36,002 nucleotides of DNA, from positions 1-36,002 of the forward strand of contig CAJXRM010000025.1 of assembly GCA_913059205.1 (NCBI GenBank), in the 5' to 3' direction. The notes under the pieces were generated by a model. The model was not told the DNA's origin and searched no databases. It saw only the letters and a list, made by a program, of their open reading frames with translations. The translations under genes were made by a program, and so were the position numbers. Below are positions 8,623-17,880 of this stretch, one piece after another. Each line of letters opens with the position of its first letter. Positions within the stretch are counted from its first letter, which is position 1. This stretch comes from an uncultured Flavobacteriales bacterium (GTDB lineage: Bacteria; Bacteroidota; Bacteroidia; Flavobacteriales_D; Crocinitomicaceae).

Positions 8623-9739
8623 CTTTCGGGTAAATTTCGTTCAATATTTTTGTTTCATTTTCCCAATTCTCAGTTTCTGCTGCGATCTTGCAATTGGCTT
8701 TATAGTGCTTTATTTTTTCAGGATTTTCAAGAAGTGAATTGATTGTTTCTGCAATACAGTTTGGGCTTACTTCTGTCAATACCTCTCCAATAGTATGCGT
8801 TCGAACTACGTTTGCGACTTCTTTAATTTCACTTGAAACGACAACCGTTGAAGTATGCATGTAATCAAAAACTTTATTGGGTAATGACAATGTATAATTC
8901 AAGTTCGTTGGTTTGTCCAAGGTCAATCCGATATCTGCATGCGTAGTATAACTCATCATTACGTCATATGGCTTTTTACCAAAAAACAACACCTTTTTCG
9001 CTAAATTCAATCGATTAACTCTATTTTTTAATTCTGGAACGACATCTCCATCTCCCACAATCATTAACACAGCATCAATATTTTGCATCGCATCAACAGC
9101 CTCTTCAGCACCTCGGTCAATATTAATTCCTGCCCCCTGTAAAATTATGAGCGGTTTGTTTTCTGGAATTCCCAACGTTTTTTTATCGGCAATATTTTCA
9201 CTTTTCCAGCGCGGTGAAATGTTTCGAACGACCTTCATTTCTTTTCCGTAAAGTCTCTGATAAATTTCCGCAATGGATGAGTTTACGGTGTAGCATTTTT
9301 TTAATTTCGGGAAAATAAACTGTTCTATTTTAAGCCATACTTTTTGCACTTTCGGCCGTGAGGTAAGTTCAGGAACTTCGGTAAAATATTCATGCGAATC
9401 GTACACCAATTCTGCTGAAGGTTTAAACTTTTTCGCCATGTAATTTGCTAGTAACGTGTCTAAATCATTTGCCACAAAAACATCCGCTTTATGAAAAAGG
9501 AGATACCAGAACAAACGAAAATTATATGCAGCGTAAAACAGTGCTCCTGTTTCAAAAAGTAGTTTTAATCGAACAGTTTTGTACGGACGTATTGGAAGCT
9601 CAATGCTTGACTTTCGTTTACGGCCAACAAGCGTGACTGTGTAACCTTGGTCCACCAAAAATAAGCACACCTTATTCACGCGGTTATCCGTGTATAAATC
9701 GTTCGTAACAGAAACTATGGCGCGCTTTGTTTTTGGCAT
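8612..9739 (-). CDS. Glycosyltransferase family 4
   Basis: A 375-residue GT-B glycosyltransferase. The N-terminal domain begins with a short strand and a turn (VSVTNDLYTDNRVNK) as in GT4 enzymes. The C-terminal nucleotide-sugar domain shows GAGINIDRGAEEAVDAM, VGDGDVVPELK and the loop SLPNKVFDYMHTSTVVVSS. No signal peptide or membrane segment is evident, so it should act at the cytoplasmic face of the membrane. It is the first gene of a two-gene unit and overlaps the next by 11 bases. A TAAATTTG element (9744-9751, minus strand) lies only four bases before the ATG, which may leave almost no leader. Donor and acceptor are unknown. Confidence 0.87.
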   Translation of the reverse strand: MPKTKRAIVSVTNDLYTDNRVNKVCLFLVDQGYTVTLVGRKRKSSIELPIRPYKTVRLKLLFETGALFYAAYNFRLFWYLLFHKADVFVANDLDTLLANYMAKKFKPSAELVYDSHEYFTEVPELTSRPKVQKVWLKIEQFIFPKLKKCYTVNSSIAEIYQRLYGKEMKVVRNISPRWKSENIADKKTLGIPENKPLIILQGAGINIDRGAEEAVDAMQNIDAVLMIVGDGDVVPELKNRVNRLNLAKKVLFFGKKPYDVMMSYTTHADIGLTLDKPTNLNYTLSLPNKVFDYMHTSTVVVSSEIKEVANVVRTHTIGEVLTEVSPNCIAETINSLLENPEKIKHYKANCKIAAETENWENETKILNEIYPKVGQ

Positions 9740-9743
9740 TAGT

Positions 9744-9751
9744 CAAATTTA
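9744..9751 (-). promoter_or_regulatory. Possible -7 element (TAAATTTG) for the glycosyltransferase pair
   Basis: On the minus strand TAAATTTG matches the Bacteroidetes -7 consensus TAnnTTTG exactly. It ends four bases before the ATG at 9739, so initiation here would give a leaderless or nearly leaderless mRNA. I found no TTG at the -33 position, so the match may be chance in AT-rich DNA. Confidence 0.35.
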
Positions 9752-9803
9752 AGAAAAAGAACGGGTTGTGGAAAACGTTGAAAATGTCTTAAAGGCTAGA
9801 TTT

Positions 9804-10964
9804 CTATAATTGAGATTTTTTCAAATCTTCCAAATCTTTGAGTAAACCCTCTTTCTCCTTTTGAGAAAAGATAGATGATTTTGACAAGGATTGATTAAAT
9901 TGCTCCACTGTTTTTGAAATATCCATTTTAAGTTGAATTTGAGCATCAATGATGTACAGATAGGCTTCAGAATAATTAGGATACGTTGTTAAAAGAATTT
10001 CCCATGCTTCGATGGCCTTAGCATATTCCGCTTCATTATAAAAAAACCAACCCTTACCGTTTAGGACTCCTAAGGAAAATACCAGACCACTTCCATAATG
10101 CTTCTCAATTTTAGTGTTTAATGTGTTAAAAACGGTCAAATCTTTTTGATTATTGGAAAAATAGATATCTTGAATTTTGTTCCACTCTTCAAAAATTTCA
10201 TACAACGAAGTAGTAATTGTTAATCCAGGTACTGCATAGTGATCTGCTTCTGGGAAAAGCGTTCCTTTTACATTTAAAGGTGGTTGTGCAATTTTCAGTG
10301 CTGAGTCCATTTTTACAAATTGTTCGGGAAAATCATTTCCAATTCCGAAACGGTAATATTTCTTCGAATTAAAACCTTGCTTTTCTATTAGTTTGATCGA
10401 GTCAGTTAAATCAACGTTTTTCTCGATGAAAAAGGGACTAAGAGAAATGACCGCGTTTAGTTCATTTATTCTCGAAAACAACAAAGATGTCGTGAAATAG
10501 CCGTAACGTGAGTGACCAATGAATAATCGAAAATCTGAAGCTATAAAATGCTTTTCTGCCATTGGAATCAGCTCTTTAAAAATGAAGTTTTCGTTTTGAA
10601 GTGAAAGTCCATTTGGATTAGATACTTTGGGAGTAGTTTCTAAGTTCCGATATTGCTGTTCTGATTCGACACTGATGATGATCGAAGAAGGCATTTGATC
10701 TGTACTTGTTAAATAATCTATAGTGTTTAAAATATAATTGTTACTGCGACTATTTTGCCTGTCAAACAGGATGATAAGTGGAAATTCTCGTTCAATATCT
10801 GTCTGCCACTCAAACGGGACAGTTACAGTAAAGTTTTTTTCAAAACCCAAAAAGGTGGAAGTAATTGTAGTGTCAACTAATTTCTTATATCGTTCATAAT
10901 CTTGCCCAAAAAGAAAGAATCCTTTCACGGTAGTACACAAGATGAAAATTAGAATTTTGTTCAT
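9804..10964 (-). CDS. Secreted alpha/beta-hydrolase (esterase) with TPR tail
   Basis: A 386-residue protein. I chose the ATG at 10964 over a TTG at 10973 because it gives a signal peptide directly (NKILIFILCTTVKGFFLFGQ). Residues 30-255 resemble the PF00756 putative esterase family (esterase D/IroE type): FPLIILFDRQ, a nucleophile elbow FIGHSRYG with Ser152, a candidate acid Asp211 in GIGNDFPEQF and His242 in PEADHYAVPG. Residues 295-386 are helical and look like one or two TPR units (NEAEYAKAIEAWEILLTTYP). It is predicted periplasmic. It is the last gene of the fbp-mfd unit, 18 bases after mfd. The substrate is unknown. Confidence 0.78.
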   Translation of the reverse strand: MNKILIFILCTTVKGFFLFGQDYERYKKLVDTTITSTFLGFEKNFTVTVPFEWQTDIEREFPLIILFDRQNSRSNNYILNTIDYLTSTDQMPSSIIISVESEQQYRNLETTPKVSNPNGLSLQNENFIFKELIPMAEKHFIASDFRLFIGHSRYGYFTTSLLFSRINELNAVISLSPFFIEKNVDLTDSIKLIEKQGFNSKKYYRFGIGNDFPEQFVKMDSALKIAQPPLNVKGTLFPEADHYAVPGLTITTSLYEIFEEWNKIQDIYFSNNQKDLTVFNTLNTKIEKHYGSGLVFSLGVLNGKGWFFYNEAEYAKAIEAWEILLTTYPNYSEAYLYIIDAQIQLKMDISKTVEQFNQSLSKSSIFSQKEKEGLLKDLEDLKKSQL

Positions 10965-10982
10965 GACTTTCAATTGTTGTGA

Positions 10983-13900
10983 TCAATCCATCTTCAATAC
11001 TTTATCTAAATGGTTGAATGCTTCAGTTAACGAATTAACAGATGAATAAATTACACGAAGGCGGTCATTTTTTTCACTCAACTTCGCGTCCATTGGGTGT
11101 TTTTGCATATAGTCGAGTACTTTTGTAAACACAGGGGACTCGTAGAATTTCGACTGTGGGTTGGCAATAAAATATCCAATCATCTTATTTGATTTGATCA
11201 CCAATTTGTCAATTCCCAAATCTTGCGCCAGCCAACGTAAACGGAAGGACAGAATCAATTCTTCAACTGGTTCTGGAATGGGTCCAAAACGATCGGCTAA
11301 CTCAACAACAAAAGTGCTTAATTCCGGGTCTGTTTTAATGTTGTCCAAATGTTGGTATAGACTCAATCGCTCTGCAACGTTATTTACATAATCGTCTGGA
11401 ATACGAACTTCCAAATCTGTTTCTAGAATACAATCTTTCACAAATGAAGTCATAGAGTCGCTGTTTCTATCCTCAAATAGTTCCTTGAATTCACCCTCTC
11501 TTAACTCGTCGATTGCTTCGTTTAGAATTTTCTGATACATCTCAAATCCAATATCGGCGATGAATCCACTTTGTTCTCCTCCCAACATGTTTCCTGCACC
11601 GCGAATGTCCAAATCTTTCATTGCAATGTTGAAACCAGATCCTAAATCGGAGAATTGAACCAAAGCTTCCAATCGCTTTCGTGCTTCTGAAGTCATTACA
11701 CTTGCTGGCGGAGCGATTAAATAACAGAACCCTTTTTTATTCGAACGACCAACACGACCGCGCAACTGGTGCAAATCGCTTAGCCCAAAGTTTTGTGCGT
11801 TGTTAATGATAATGGTATTGGCATTTGAAATATCAATTCCCGATTCAATAATTGTCGTGGCAAGTAGCACATCGTATTCGTGATTGATGAAATCAAACAT
11901 GATTTTCTCCAATTTCGTTCCGTCCATTTGACCGTGACCGATTCCAACGCGAACGCCAGGGCATAAACGTTGAATCATTCCTGAGATTTCTTGAATGTTC
12001 TGTAATCGATTGTGAACAAAAAACACTTGTCCACCACGACTCACTTCATAAGAAACGGCATCGCGAATCATTTCTTCATCAAACGAAACAACTTCGGTTA
12101 ATACCGGCTGACGGTTTGGTGGAGGCGTATTGATGATGCTTAAATCACGGGCACCCATTAACGAAAACTGAAGTGTTCTTGGAATTGGAGTGGCAGTTAA
12201 TGTCAAAGTATCAACTGTCGCACGAAGTGTTTTCAATTTATCCTTTACCGAAACACCGAATTTTTGCTCTTCATCTATAATCATTAGACCAAGGTCCTTG
12301 AACTTAACGCGAGCTGCAACAATCGCGTGCGTGCCAATCAAGATGTCAATTTTACCTTCTTTTAGGTCTTTTAATGTTTCTGTTACTTGTTTTGTTGATT
12401 TAAATCTGTTGATGTAGTCAACTCTGCATGGGAAATCTGCTAATCGTTCTTTAAAACTGCGATAATGTTGCATTGAAAGAATAGTTGTCGGCACCAATAT
12501 TGCGACTTGCTTGCCATCTGTTGCAGCTTTAAAGGCAGCACGAACGGCAATTTCTGTTTTACCAAATCCTACATCACCACAAATCAAGCGGTCCATTGGA
12601 GTATGTGACTCCATATCTTCTTTAACCGCAATTGTTGCTTTTAATTGATCAGGAGTGTCTTCGTACATAAACGATGCTTCCAACTCATTTTGCAAGTAAG
12701 TATCTGGTTGAAATGCAAATCCAGGTTGACTTTTACGTTTGGCGTACAATTGAATTAAATCGAAGGCTAATTCCTTTATTTTTGCTTTCGTTTTTTTCTT
12801 TAAATTCGACCAAGACTGCGTTCCAAGCTTGTTCATTTTTGGAACGGCGCCATCTTTACCAGTGAACTTTGAAATGCGATGTAAGGAGTGAATTCCAACA
12901 TACAACACATCGTTATCTCTATACAGCAAACGAATAGCCTCTTGTGGCTTTCCGTTCACATCAATTGTTTCTAACCCTGAAAATTTCCCAACGCCATGAT
13001 CAATGTGTGTGACGTAATCTCCACTTTGTAAATTGTAAAGTTCTTTCAGCGTTAAGGCTTGTTTTGCCTGTCTAAAACCTTCTTTTAATTTAAAACGATG
13101 GTATCGCTCGAATAATTGGTGATCTGTATAACAAATCAGCTTATTTTCAGGAGAAATAAACCCCTCGTGCAAAGCAATATGCACTGGAGAGAATTCTACA
13201 GTTGATTCAGTATCCTCAAAAATTTGATACAAACGCTCAAGTTGTTTTATTTGATTCGAGAAGATGAGATTTGTATATCCTGCATTTTTTCTGGCGACAA
13301 GGTCTTGTGTTAGTATATCAAAGTTTTTATTAAAACTTGGTTGCGGTTTAAAATCAAATTCAATTATTTCTGAATTTTTAAATGTATGTTCTGCGCCAAA
13401 TTCGATTACGGTCGCTTTATCCAAGCTGATATTTAAATCTGTGGGATGCAGAAATAAATTTGATGGAATGGTAGGAGTTGTTTGCGTTTCAAGTCCATTA
13501 TAAATTGCAACAGCTTTTTTGTATTCCTGATCAATGCTGCTTTTTGTGAGTTCAACGGAAGAAATCCAAATAGTGGCATTTTCACCGAGAAAGTCAAAAA
13601 GAGAAACATTTCCTTCTTGAATTAATTTTCCCTGAATATTGGGAACGATATTGAAATGCTGGTGCTTATTTACAGATAGTTGGGTGCTGGCATCAAAGGT
13701 TCGAATGCTTTCAATATCATCTCCAAAAAACTCAATCCGATACGGATGGTCGTTCGCAAATGAAAACACATCGATAATTCCACCGCGTATGGAGAATTGT
13801 CCCGGTTCGTACACGAAATCTACACGATCAAATCCAACTTCCAATAATGTTTCGTTAATAAAGTCAATCGAATAACTTTTTCCAACTTCAACTTTCAGAG

Positions 13901-14324
13901 TGCTTTTCACCAAGTTTTTTTCGGAAGGAATTTTTTCAAAAAGTGCTTGCGGATACGTGACAATCCATGTGTTACTTCCTTTTGACACACGTTCAAGAAC
14001 TTCAGCTCGTGCAACAACGTTTGCGTTATCTGTTTTCTCGAGTTCATAAGGTACACGATAAGAAGCAGGATAGAAAAGAACATTTGGATTATCTGCGTGT
14101 ATTCCTTCTAAGTCATTTAAGAAGTACGCAGCTTGCTCTTTATCATCGAGAATAAAAATGTGATTGCCTGGAGTTTGTTGTATAACTGCTGATGCACATA
14201 ACGAGCGAGAAGACCCTACAAGTCCTGTCCATTTTAATTTTGTTCCAACGAGTTGTAATTGATTCGACGTAGAATCAATTTGCTTTAATTTGGAAAAGGA
14301 AGCACTGATTTCCTTTAAATTCAT
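10983..14324 (-). CDS. mfd: Transcription-repair coupling factor Mfd
   Basis: A 1113-residue ATP-dependent translocase that removes stalled RNA polymerase at DNA lesions and recruits UvrA. Domains in order: a UvrB-like N-terminal module (FSIRGGIIDVFSF near 180); the RNA-polymerase-interacting CarD-like domain (GDYVTHIDHGVGKFSG, 435-450); the RecG-like motor with Walker A GDVGFGKT (583-590), the DEEQ box (684-687), TATPIPRTL (710-718) and HQLRGRVGRS near 870; and the C-terminal TRCF domain that contacts UvrA. Length is normal for the family. It starts six bases after the fbp stop, so the two are almost certainly cotranscribed. Confidence 0.97.
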   Translation of the reverse strand: MNLKEISASFSKLKQIDSTSNQLQLVGTKLKWTGLVGSSRSLCASAVIQQTPGNHIFILDDKEQAAYFLNDLEGIHADNPNVLFYPASYRVPYELEKTDNANVVARAEVLERVSKGSNTWIVTYPQALFEKIPSEKNLVKSTLKVEVGKSYSIDFINETLLEVGFDRVDFVYEPGQFSIRGGIIDVFSFANDHPYRIEFFGDDIESIRTFDASTQLSVNKHQHFNIVPNIQGKLIQEGNVSLFDFLGENATIWISSVELTKSSIDQEYKKAVAIYNGLETQTTPTIPSNLFLHPTDLNISLDKATVIEFGAEHTFKNSEIIEFDFKPQPSFNKNFDILTQDLVARKNAGYTNLIFSNQIKQLERLYQIFEDTESTVEFSPVHIALHEGFISPENKLICYTDHQLFERYHRFKLKEGFRQAKQALTLKELYNLQSGDYVTHIDHGVGKFSGLETIDVNGKPQEAIRLLYRDNDVLYVGIHSLHRISKFTGKDGAVPKMNKLGTQSWSNLKKKTKAKIKELAFDLIQLYAKRKSQPGFAFQPDTYLQNELEASFMYEDTPDQLKATIAVKEDMESHTPMDRLICGDVGFGKTEIAVRAAFKAATDGKQVAILVPTTILSMQHYRSFKERLADFPCRVDYINRFKSTKQVTETLKDLKEGKIDILIGTHAIVAARVKFKDLGLMIIDEEQKFGVSVKDKLKTLRATVDTLTLTATPIPRTLQFSLMGARDLSIINTPPPNRQPVLTEVVSFDEEMIRDAVSYEVSRGGQVFFVHNRLQNIQEISGMIQRLCPGVRVGIGHGQMDGTKLEKIMFDFINHEYDVLLATTIIESGIDISNANTIIINNAQNFGLSDLHQLRGRVGRSNKKGFCYLIAPPASVMTSEARKRLEALVQFSDLGSGFNIAMKDLDIRGAGNMLGGEQSGFIADIGFEMYQKILNEAIDELREGEFKELFEDRNSDSMTSFVKDCILETDLEVRIPDDYVNNVAERLSLYQHLDNIKTDPELSTFVVELADRFGPIPEPVEELILSFRLRWLAQDLGIDKLVIKSNKMIGYFIANPQSKFYESPVFTKVLDYMQKHPMDAKLSEKNDRLRVIYSSVNSLTEAFNHLDKVLKMD

Positions 14325-14330
14325 GTGATT

Positions 14331-15335
14331 TTATTTCAAAAAACTCATCGCTTGTTCAACCATTTTCTTTGAACCGACAAAGAAAGGAACACGTTGATGT
14401 AATTTAGTTGGTTGCAAAGCCATTACTCGGTGACGACCAGTTGTAGCCATTCCACCAGCTTGTTCTGCGATATACGCCAATGGGTTACATTCGTATAACA
14501 AGCGCAATTTGCCTTCAGGATCTACGGTTGTATCAGGGTAAATGTAGATTCCTCCTTTAATCAGGTTACGGTGAAAATCGGCTACGAGCGAACCAATGTA
14601 TCTTCCAGAATAAGGCTTACTTGTTCCAGGATGAATGACTTGACAATACGTTTCAATGTATTCTTTAATTCCGCTTTCACAGATATTGATATTTCCTTCA
14701 TTCATTGCGTAAAGTCGACCAGTTTCAGGCATTTTCATGTCAGGATGTGATAAACAAAACTCTCCAATTGAAGGGTCCAAGGTAAAGCCGTTCACACCTT
14801 TTCCTGTTGTATAAACGAGCATGGTTGAAGAGCCATACAACACATATCCAGCTGCAATTTGATCATCACCGCATTGCATCATGTCTTCTAAAGTGGCTAA
14901 AGTTCCTTTTTCACTTTTTCGTCGATAGATAGAGAAAATCGTTCCGATGGAAACGTTAACGTCGATATTAGAAGAACCATCTAATGGATCGAATAATACA
15001 ACGTATTTTCCTTGTTTTGAGAACTCAGAATCGAAAGGCATGAAGTCATCATTTTCTTCGGAAGCAATTCCACAAACTTCTCCACCAGCTTGAAAAATAC
15101 GGATGAATTGCTTGTCTGCAATTACATCAAGCTTTTGCTGTTCTTCTCCCTGGATATTTGTGCTGCCTTCAGCTCCAAGAATGTCCTCCATTAATCCAGC
15201 TCTTCGCACATCTTTACTCACCACTTTTGACGCTATAGCAATATCATTCAACAAACGGGAAAGTTCACCAGATGCATAGGGAAAATCGCTTTGACGATCC
15301 ATTATAAATTCGTGTAGAGTGACAAGCTTTGACAT
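14331..15335 (-). CDS. fbp: Fructose-1,6-bisphosphatase, class I
   Basis: A 334-residue gluconeogenic enzyme that hydrolyses fructose 1,6-bisphosphate to fructose 6-phosphate with Mg2+. The metal-binding motif [11 protein letters not shown] lies at residues 115-125, and the upstream acidic pair Glu93-Glu94 is in ASEEN. Further class I signatures are [12 protein letters not shown] and GGIYIYPDT. Length is normal. The ATG at 15335 follows an AT-rich leader containing GATATTTG, one mismatch from the Bacteroidetes -7 consensus. It heads a unit with mfd (six-base gap) and the esterase-TPR gene. No functional link between these products is known, so this looks like simple packing. Confidence 0.96.
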   Translation of the reverse strand: MSKLVTLHEFIMDRQSDFPYASGELSRLLNDIAIASKVVSKDVRRAGLMEDILGAEGSTNIQGEEQQKLDVIADKQFIRIFQAGGEVCGIASEENDDFMPFDSEFSKQGKYVVLFDPLDGSSNIDVNVSIGTIFSIYRRKSEKGTLATLEDMMQCGDDQIAAGYVLYGSSTMLVYTTGKGVNGFTLDPSIGEFCLSHPDMKMPETGRLYAMNEGNINICESGIKEYIETYCQVIHPGTSKPYSGRYIGSLVADFHRNLIKGGIYIYPDTTVDPEGKLRLLYECNPLAYIAEQAGGMATTGRHRVMALQPTKLHQRVPFFVGSKKMVEQAMSFLK

Positions 15336-15404
15336 AATTCAACAATTTAGATGCAAATATCGGTAAAATGAATTAGTTGAACGGTATAACTATGTGGGAA
15401 ACTC

Positions 15405-15830
15405 TTAATTCATTATAAAGATAATGATAGAATAGCGAGCCGTTTTGGCAAAAGCCATTAATAGGAAAACGGGTAAGAAGGGAACTCGGAAGTATCCTAA
15501 AGCAATTACCAACGGGTCTCCGATTAGAGGAACCCAAGAAATAAGCGCAAGTGTTGAACCGTATTTTTTAATGCGGTAATTAAGTTTGTTATAGCGTTCT
15601 GGTCGTTTGAAAAGTTTCTCCAGAGTTGATGGTTTGCCGATTTTTCCTAAGGCATAATTTGTTGTACCCCCAAGGGTGTTTCCAATTGAAGCTATTATTA
15701 AACAGTGTAAAGGATCAAATTGTAAGGAAAGAAAAAGGATTAAAACCCCTTCAGAGCTGAGGGGTAAAATCGTTGCAGAAAGAAAACAAACAACGAATAA
15801 TCCGAAGTAACCATATTCAATATATTCCAT
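15405..15830 (-). CDS. DedA/YqaA-like small membrane protein
   Basis: A 141-residue integral membrane protein with about four hydrophobic segments. It resembles the YqaA branch of the DedA/SNARE-associated family: FLSATILPLSSEGVLILFL, then SIGNTLGGTTNYALGKIG (the conserved glycine-rich re-entrant region) and ISWVPLIGDPLVIALGYFR. Family members are linked to membrane lipid recycling; this protein's own function is unproven. The ATG at 15828-15830 directly abuts the T-run of the terminator of the preceding gene, and no other start is available. Expression therefore probably needs read-through. Confidence 0.8.
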   Translation of the reverse strand: MEYIEYGYFGLFVVCFLSATILPLSSEGVLILFLSLQFDPLHCLIIASIGNTLGGTTNYALGKIGKPSTLEKLFKRPERYNKLNYRIKKYGSTLALISWVPLIGDPLVIALGYFRVPFLPVFLLMAFAKTARYSIIIFIMN

Positions 15831-15862
15831 AAAAAAAGTCGCACCGTTTAAACGATGCGACT
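15831..15862 (-). terminator. Rho-independent terminator after the T9SS cargo gene
   Basis: On the minus strand a 10-bp stem (AGTCGCATCG against CGGTGCGACT, one G-U pair) with loop TTTAAA is followed by six to seven T residues ending at 15831. It lies 24 bases past the stop of the gene at 15887-17812. The T-run touches the ATG of the next gene. Confidence 0.88.
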
Positions 15863-15886
15863 TTCAAATTTATTAATTCTTGCGAA

Positions 15887-17812
15887 TTATTTCAAAATTA
15901 CTTTTTCAGTAACTGAACCTAACTCGTTAGTAATAGTTACAAAATAAACTCCCGCTCCATTACCAGCGATGTTTAAATCTTCTGTTTTATTAGAAGTTCC
16001 AGAATAAACTACTTTACCAGCTAAATTAACCACTTCAATTGAATTGTTGTAGTTGTTTTTGTTTGTGATTGTCAGTTTACCTTCTGTTGGGTTAGGGAAG
16101 ATAGAAATTCCGTCGATAGAAGTTTCAACTAAACCAGCAGTATTTTGGAAATTAGGACGAATGTAGAATCCACCATCCCATCCAGTGAAATATGTAACGT
16201 TTCCTGGAGATGCACTATAGTCACCGTATCCAACAGCTGCGTTATCATCATCTTCACGGTTTCCGTTACTTCCTCCGATGTAGAATGAAGTTCCAGTTGT
16301 TCCGTCAGCTTTTTGGATTTCAAAAATGTAGCTTTTACCAGCTTCCAAAGTTATTCCACTTGGGAACGCAACTTTAGTTAAAGCATTTACATGTGTTGAT
16401 TCAACAGTAATTTCTACCTGCGTTAATACAGAAGAAAGAGGGTCTTGAATCCAGCTTCCATTATTCGTAGGGTCAATTTGATATACTTGTGCAAGAAGGT
16501 AATTTCCAACTGTCGTTCCTGTTCCAATCCAAACATCCATTCCATAAACATCTTGAGTTACAGTAGGAGTATAAATTTCACCCCATGAATGTACAGCATC
16601 CGCAAGATCAGAGTTAGCACCAGTACCACTCCATCCAAACGTTGTAGTTGCACCATAATCATGTGCCATTAAATAATCATTGATTTCTAAAGTGCTTGTT
16701 ACAGCAGTATTATTCGTAGGAATGTCATCAGCAGGAACACTGAATTCAGCATGGTAAATTCCGTTAGCACTTGGTGTAAAACCTGTGTTAAACCAGATAG
16801 TATCTGTTGTAGCTGTTGGAATTAATTGGCTAATGTCAGCAGGAGTAGCAACTACACCAGATGCGTCATGAATAGTACATGTTACAACAGCAGTCGCATC
16901 AGATGCACCATTGTTAGTAACAACAACTCCAGCAATCATTTCTCTTGTTTGAGATAATGGAAGCATTGAATATTCCCAGTCATTAAAGATATCACCGTGC
17001 CATGCTTTTCCTAATGCCAATTCGTTAGTTGGTAATGTTGCAATTGCAACATCGTCAATCATCCAACCAAAAGTTGTCCAAGCATCTTTGTTTGTTGAAC
17101 TAGCGAATGCAGAAGTCCATTTAAAACGAATTTGAACTTGAGAAGCGTTCCCTGATGTCCAAGGTGCTAAGTTTACATTAATTGTTTCAGGGTTTGGATA
17201 AATTGCAGACGGGTTGTTCCCAACGAAAGTCTCTTGGTTTTCATTAGTATAAACTTGTACGAAATTTGCTCCACCATCTACACTTATTTCAACTGTTTGC
17301 TCGTCGTTGAATAAAGCTCCAAATTGTTTGAACGTTAATAAAACACCTTCTTCGTTAGTAGTGTTAGCAGGTAAATTAGGAATATCTAGTGTTGGACTTG
17401 TCATTGTGTAAGTAACACCAACTGCCTGTGTCCCTGCATTTGGACCAGTATAGTTTCCATTGTACAATTCTGCATAACCTCCAGGAGAACCATTAATTCC
17501 AGCTGAAAAACCATTTTGAGTATACCATCCTTGGAAAGTGGCATTGATATTCCATCCGTGCGTTCCAGGAACAGGTAAAGTTGTTGAAGCTGTTGTTTCA
17601 ACATTAAATGTCCAGTTTGCAGAAGAAGAAAAATCGTCAGTCCAAACGTCAACGCCTAAAGCCTTTGTATTAAAACTTGGAGCAGAGCTTGGAATATAAC
17701 CGTTAGATTCTAAACTTTGAATACGGTTCATCATTTTTGTTTGCACCGTTTGGGAGAAACCAACTGTAGAAGTTAATCCAATCAAAAGAGCGCTTAAGTA
17801 AGTTTTTTTCAT
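15887..17812 (-). CDS. Secreted T9SS cargo protein of unknown function
   Basis: A 641-residue exported protein with a signal peptide at residues 1-20 (LTSTVGFSQ). Residues 55-260 form a beta-rich region with patterns seen in MAM/jelly-roll-like modules of Bacteroidetes surface proteins (WTDDFSSSANWTF at the start, FGWMIDDVAI at the end). Residues 265-380 resemble a CARDB-type Ig domain (VVVTNNGASDATAVVTCTI). The C-terminus (about 570-641) is a T9SS type A sorting domain with IFPNPTEGKLTI, GVYFVTI and a final EKVILK. No catalytic residues are recognised. It has its own exact TATATTTG promoter element and a strong terminator, so it is monocistronic and probably well expressed. Confidence 0.85.
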   Translation of the reverse strand: MKKTYLSALLIGLTSTVGFSQTVQTKMMNRIQSLESNGYIPSSAPSFNTKALGVDVWTDDFSSSANWTFNVETTASTTLPVPGTHGWNINATFQGWYTQNGFSAGINGSPGGYAELYNGNYTGPNAGTQAVGVTYTMTSPTLDIPNLPANTTNEEGVLLTFKQFGALFNDEQTVEISVDGGANFVQVYTNENQETFVGNNPSAIYPNPETINVNLAPWTSGNASQVQIRFKWTSAFASSTNKDAWTTFGWMIDDVAIATLPTNELALGKAWHGDIFNDWEYSMLPLSQTREMIAGVVVTNNGASDATAVVTCTIHDASGVVATPADISQLIPTATTDTIWFNTGFTPSANGIYHAEFSVPADDIPTNNTAVTSTLEINDYLMAHDYGATTTFGWSGTGANSDLADAVHSWGEIYTPTVTQDVYGMDVWIGTGTTVGNYLLAQVYQIDPTNNGSWIQDPLSSVLTQVEITVESTHVNALTKVAFPSGITLEAGKSYIFEIQKADGTTGTSFYIGGSNGNREDDDNAAVGYGDYSASPGNVTYFTGWDGGFYIRPNFQNTAGLVETSIDGISIFPNPTEGKLTITNKNNYNNSIEVVNLAGKVVYSGTSNKTEDLNIAGNGAGVYFVTITNELGSVTEKVILK

Positions 17813-17835
17813 GTCTTGTTTTTTAATAAGTGATA

Positions 17836-17843
17836 CAAATATA
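17836..17843 (-). promoter_or_regulatory. -7 promoter element TATATTTG
   Basis: On the minus strand TATATTTG matches the Bacteroidetes -7 consensus TAnnTTTG exactly and lies 23 bases before the ATG at 17812. The nearest TTG upstream is 24 bases away, slightly more than the usual 19-21. It is the likely promoter of the T9SS cargo gene. Confidence 0.6.
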
Positions 17844-17880
17844 AACTAATCTTAAATAATAATTTATCAATGTGAGAATA

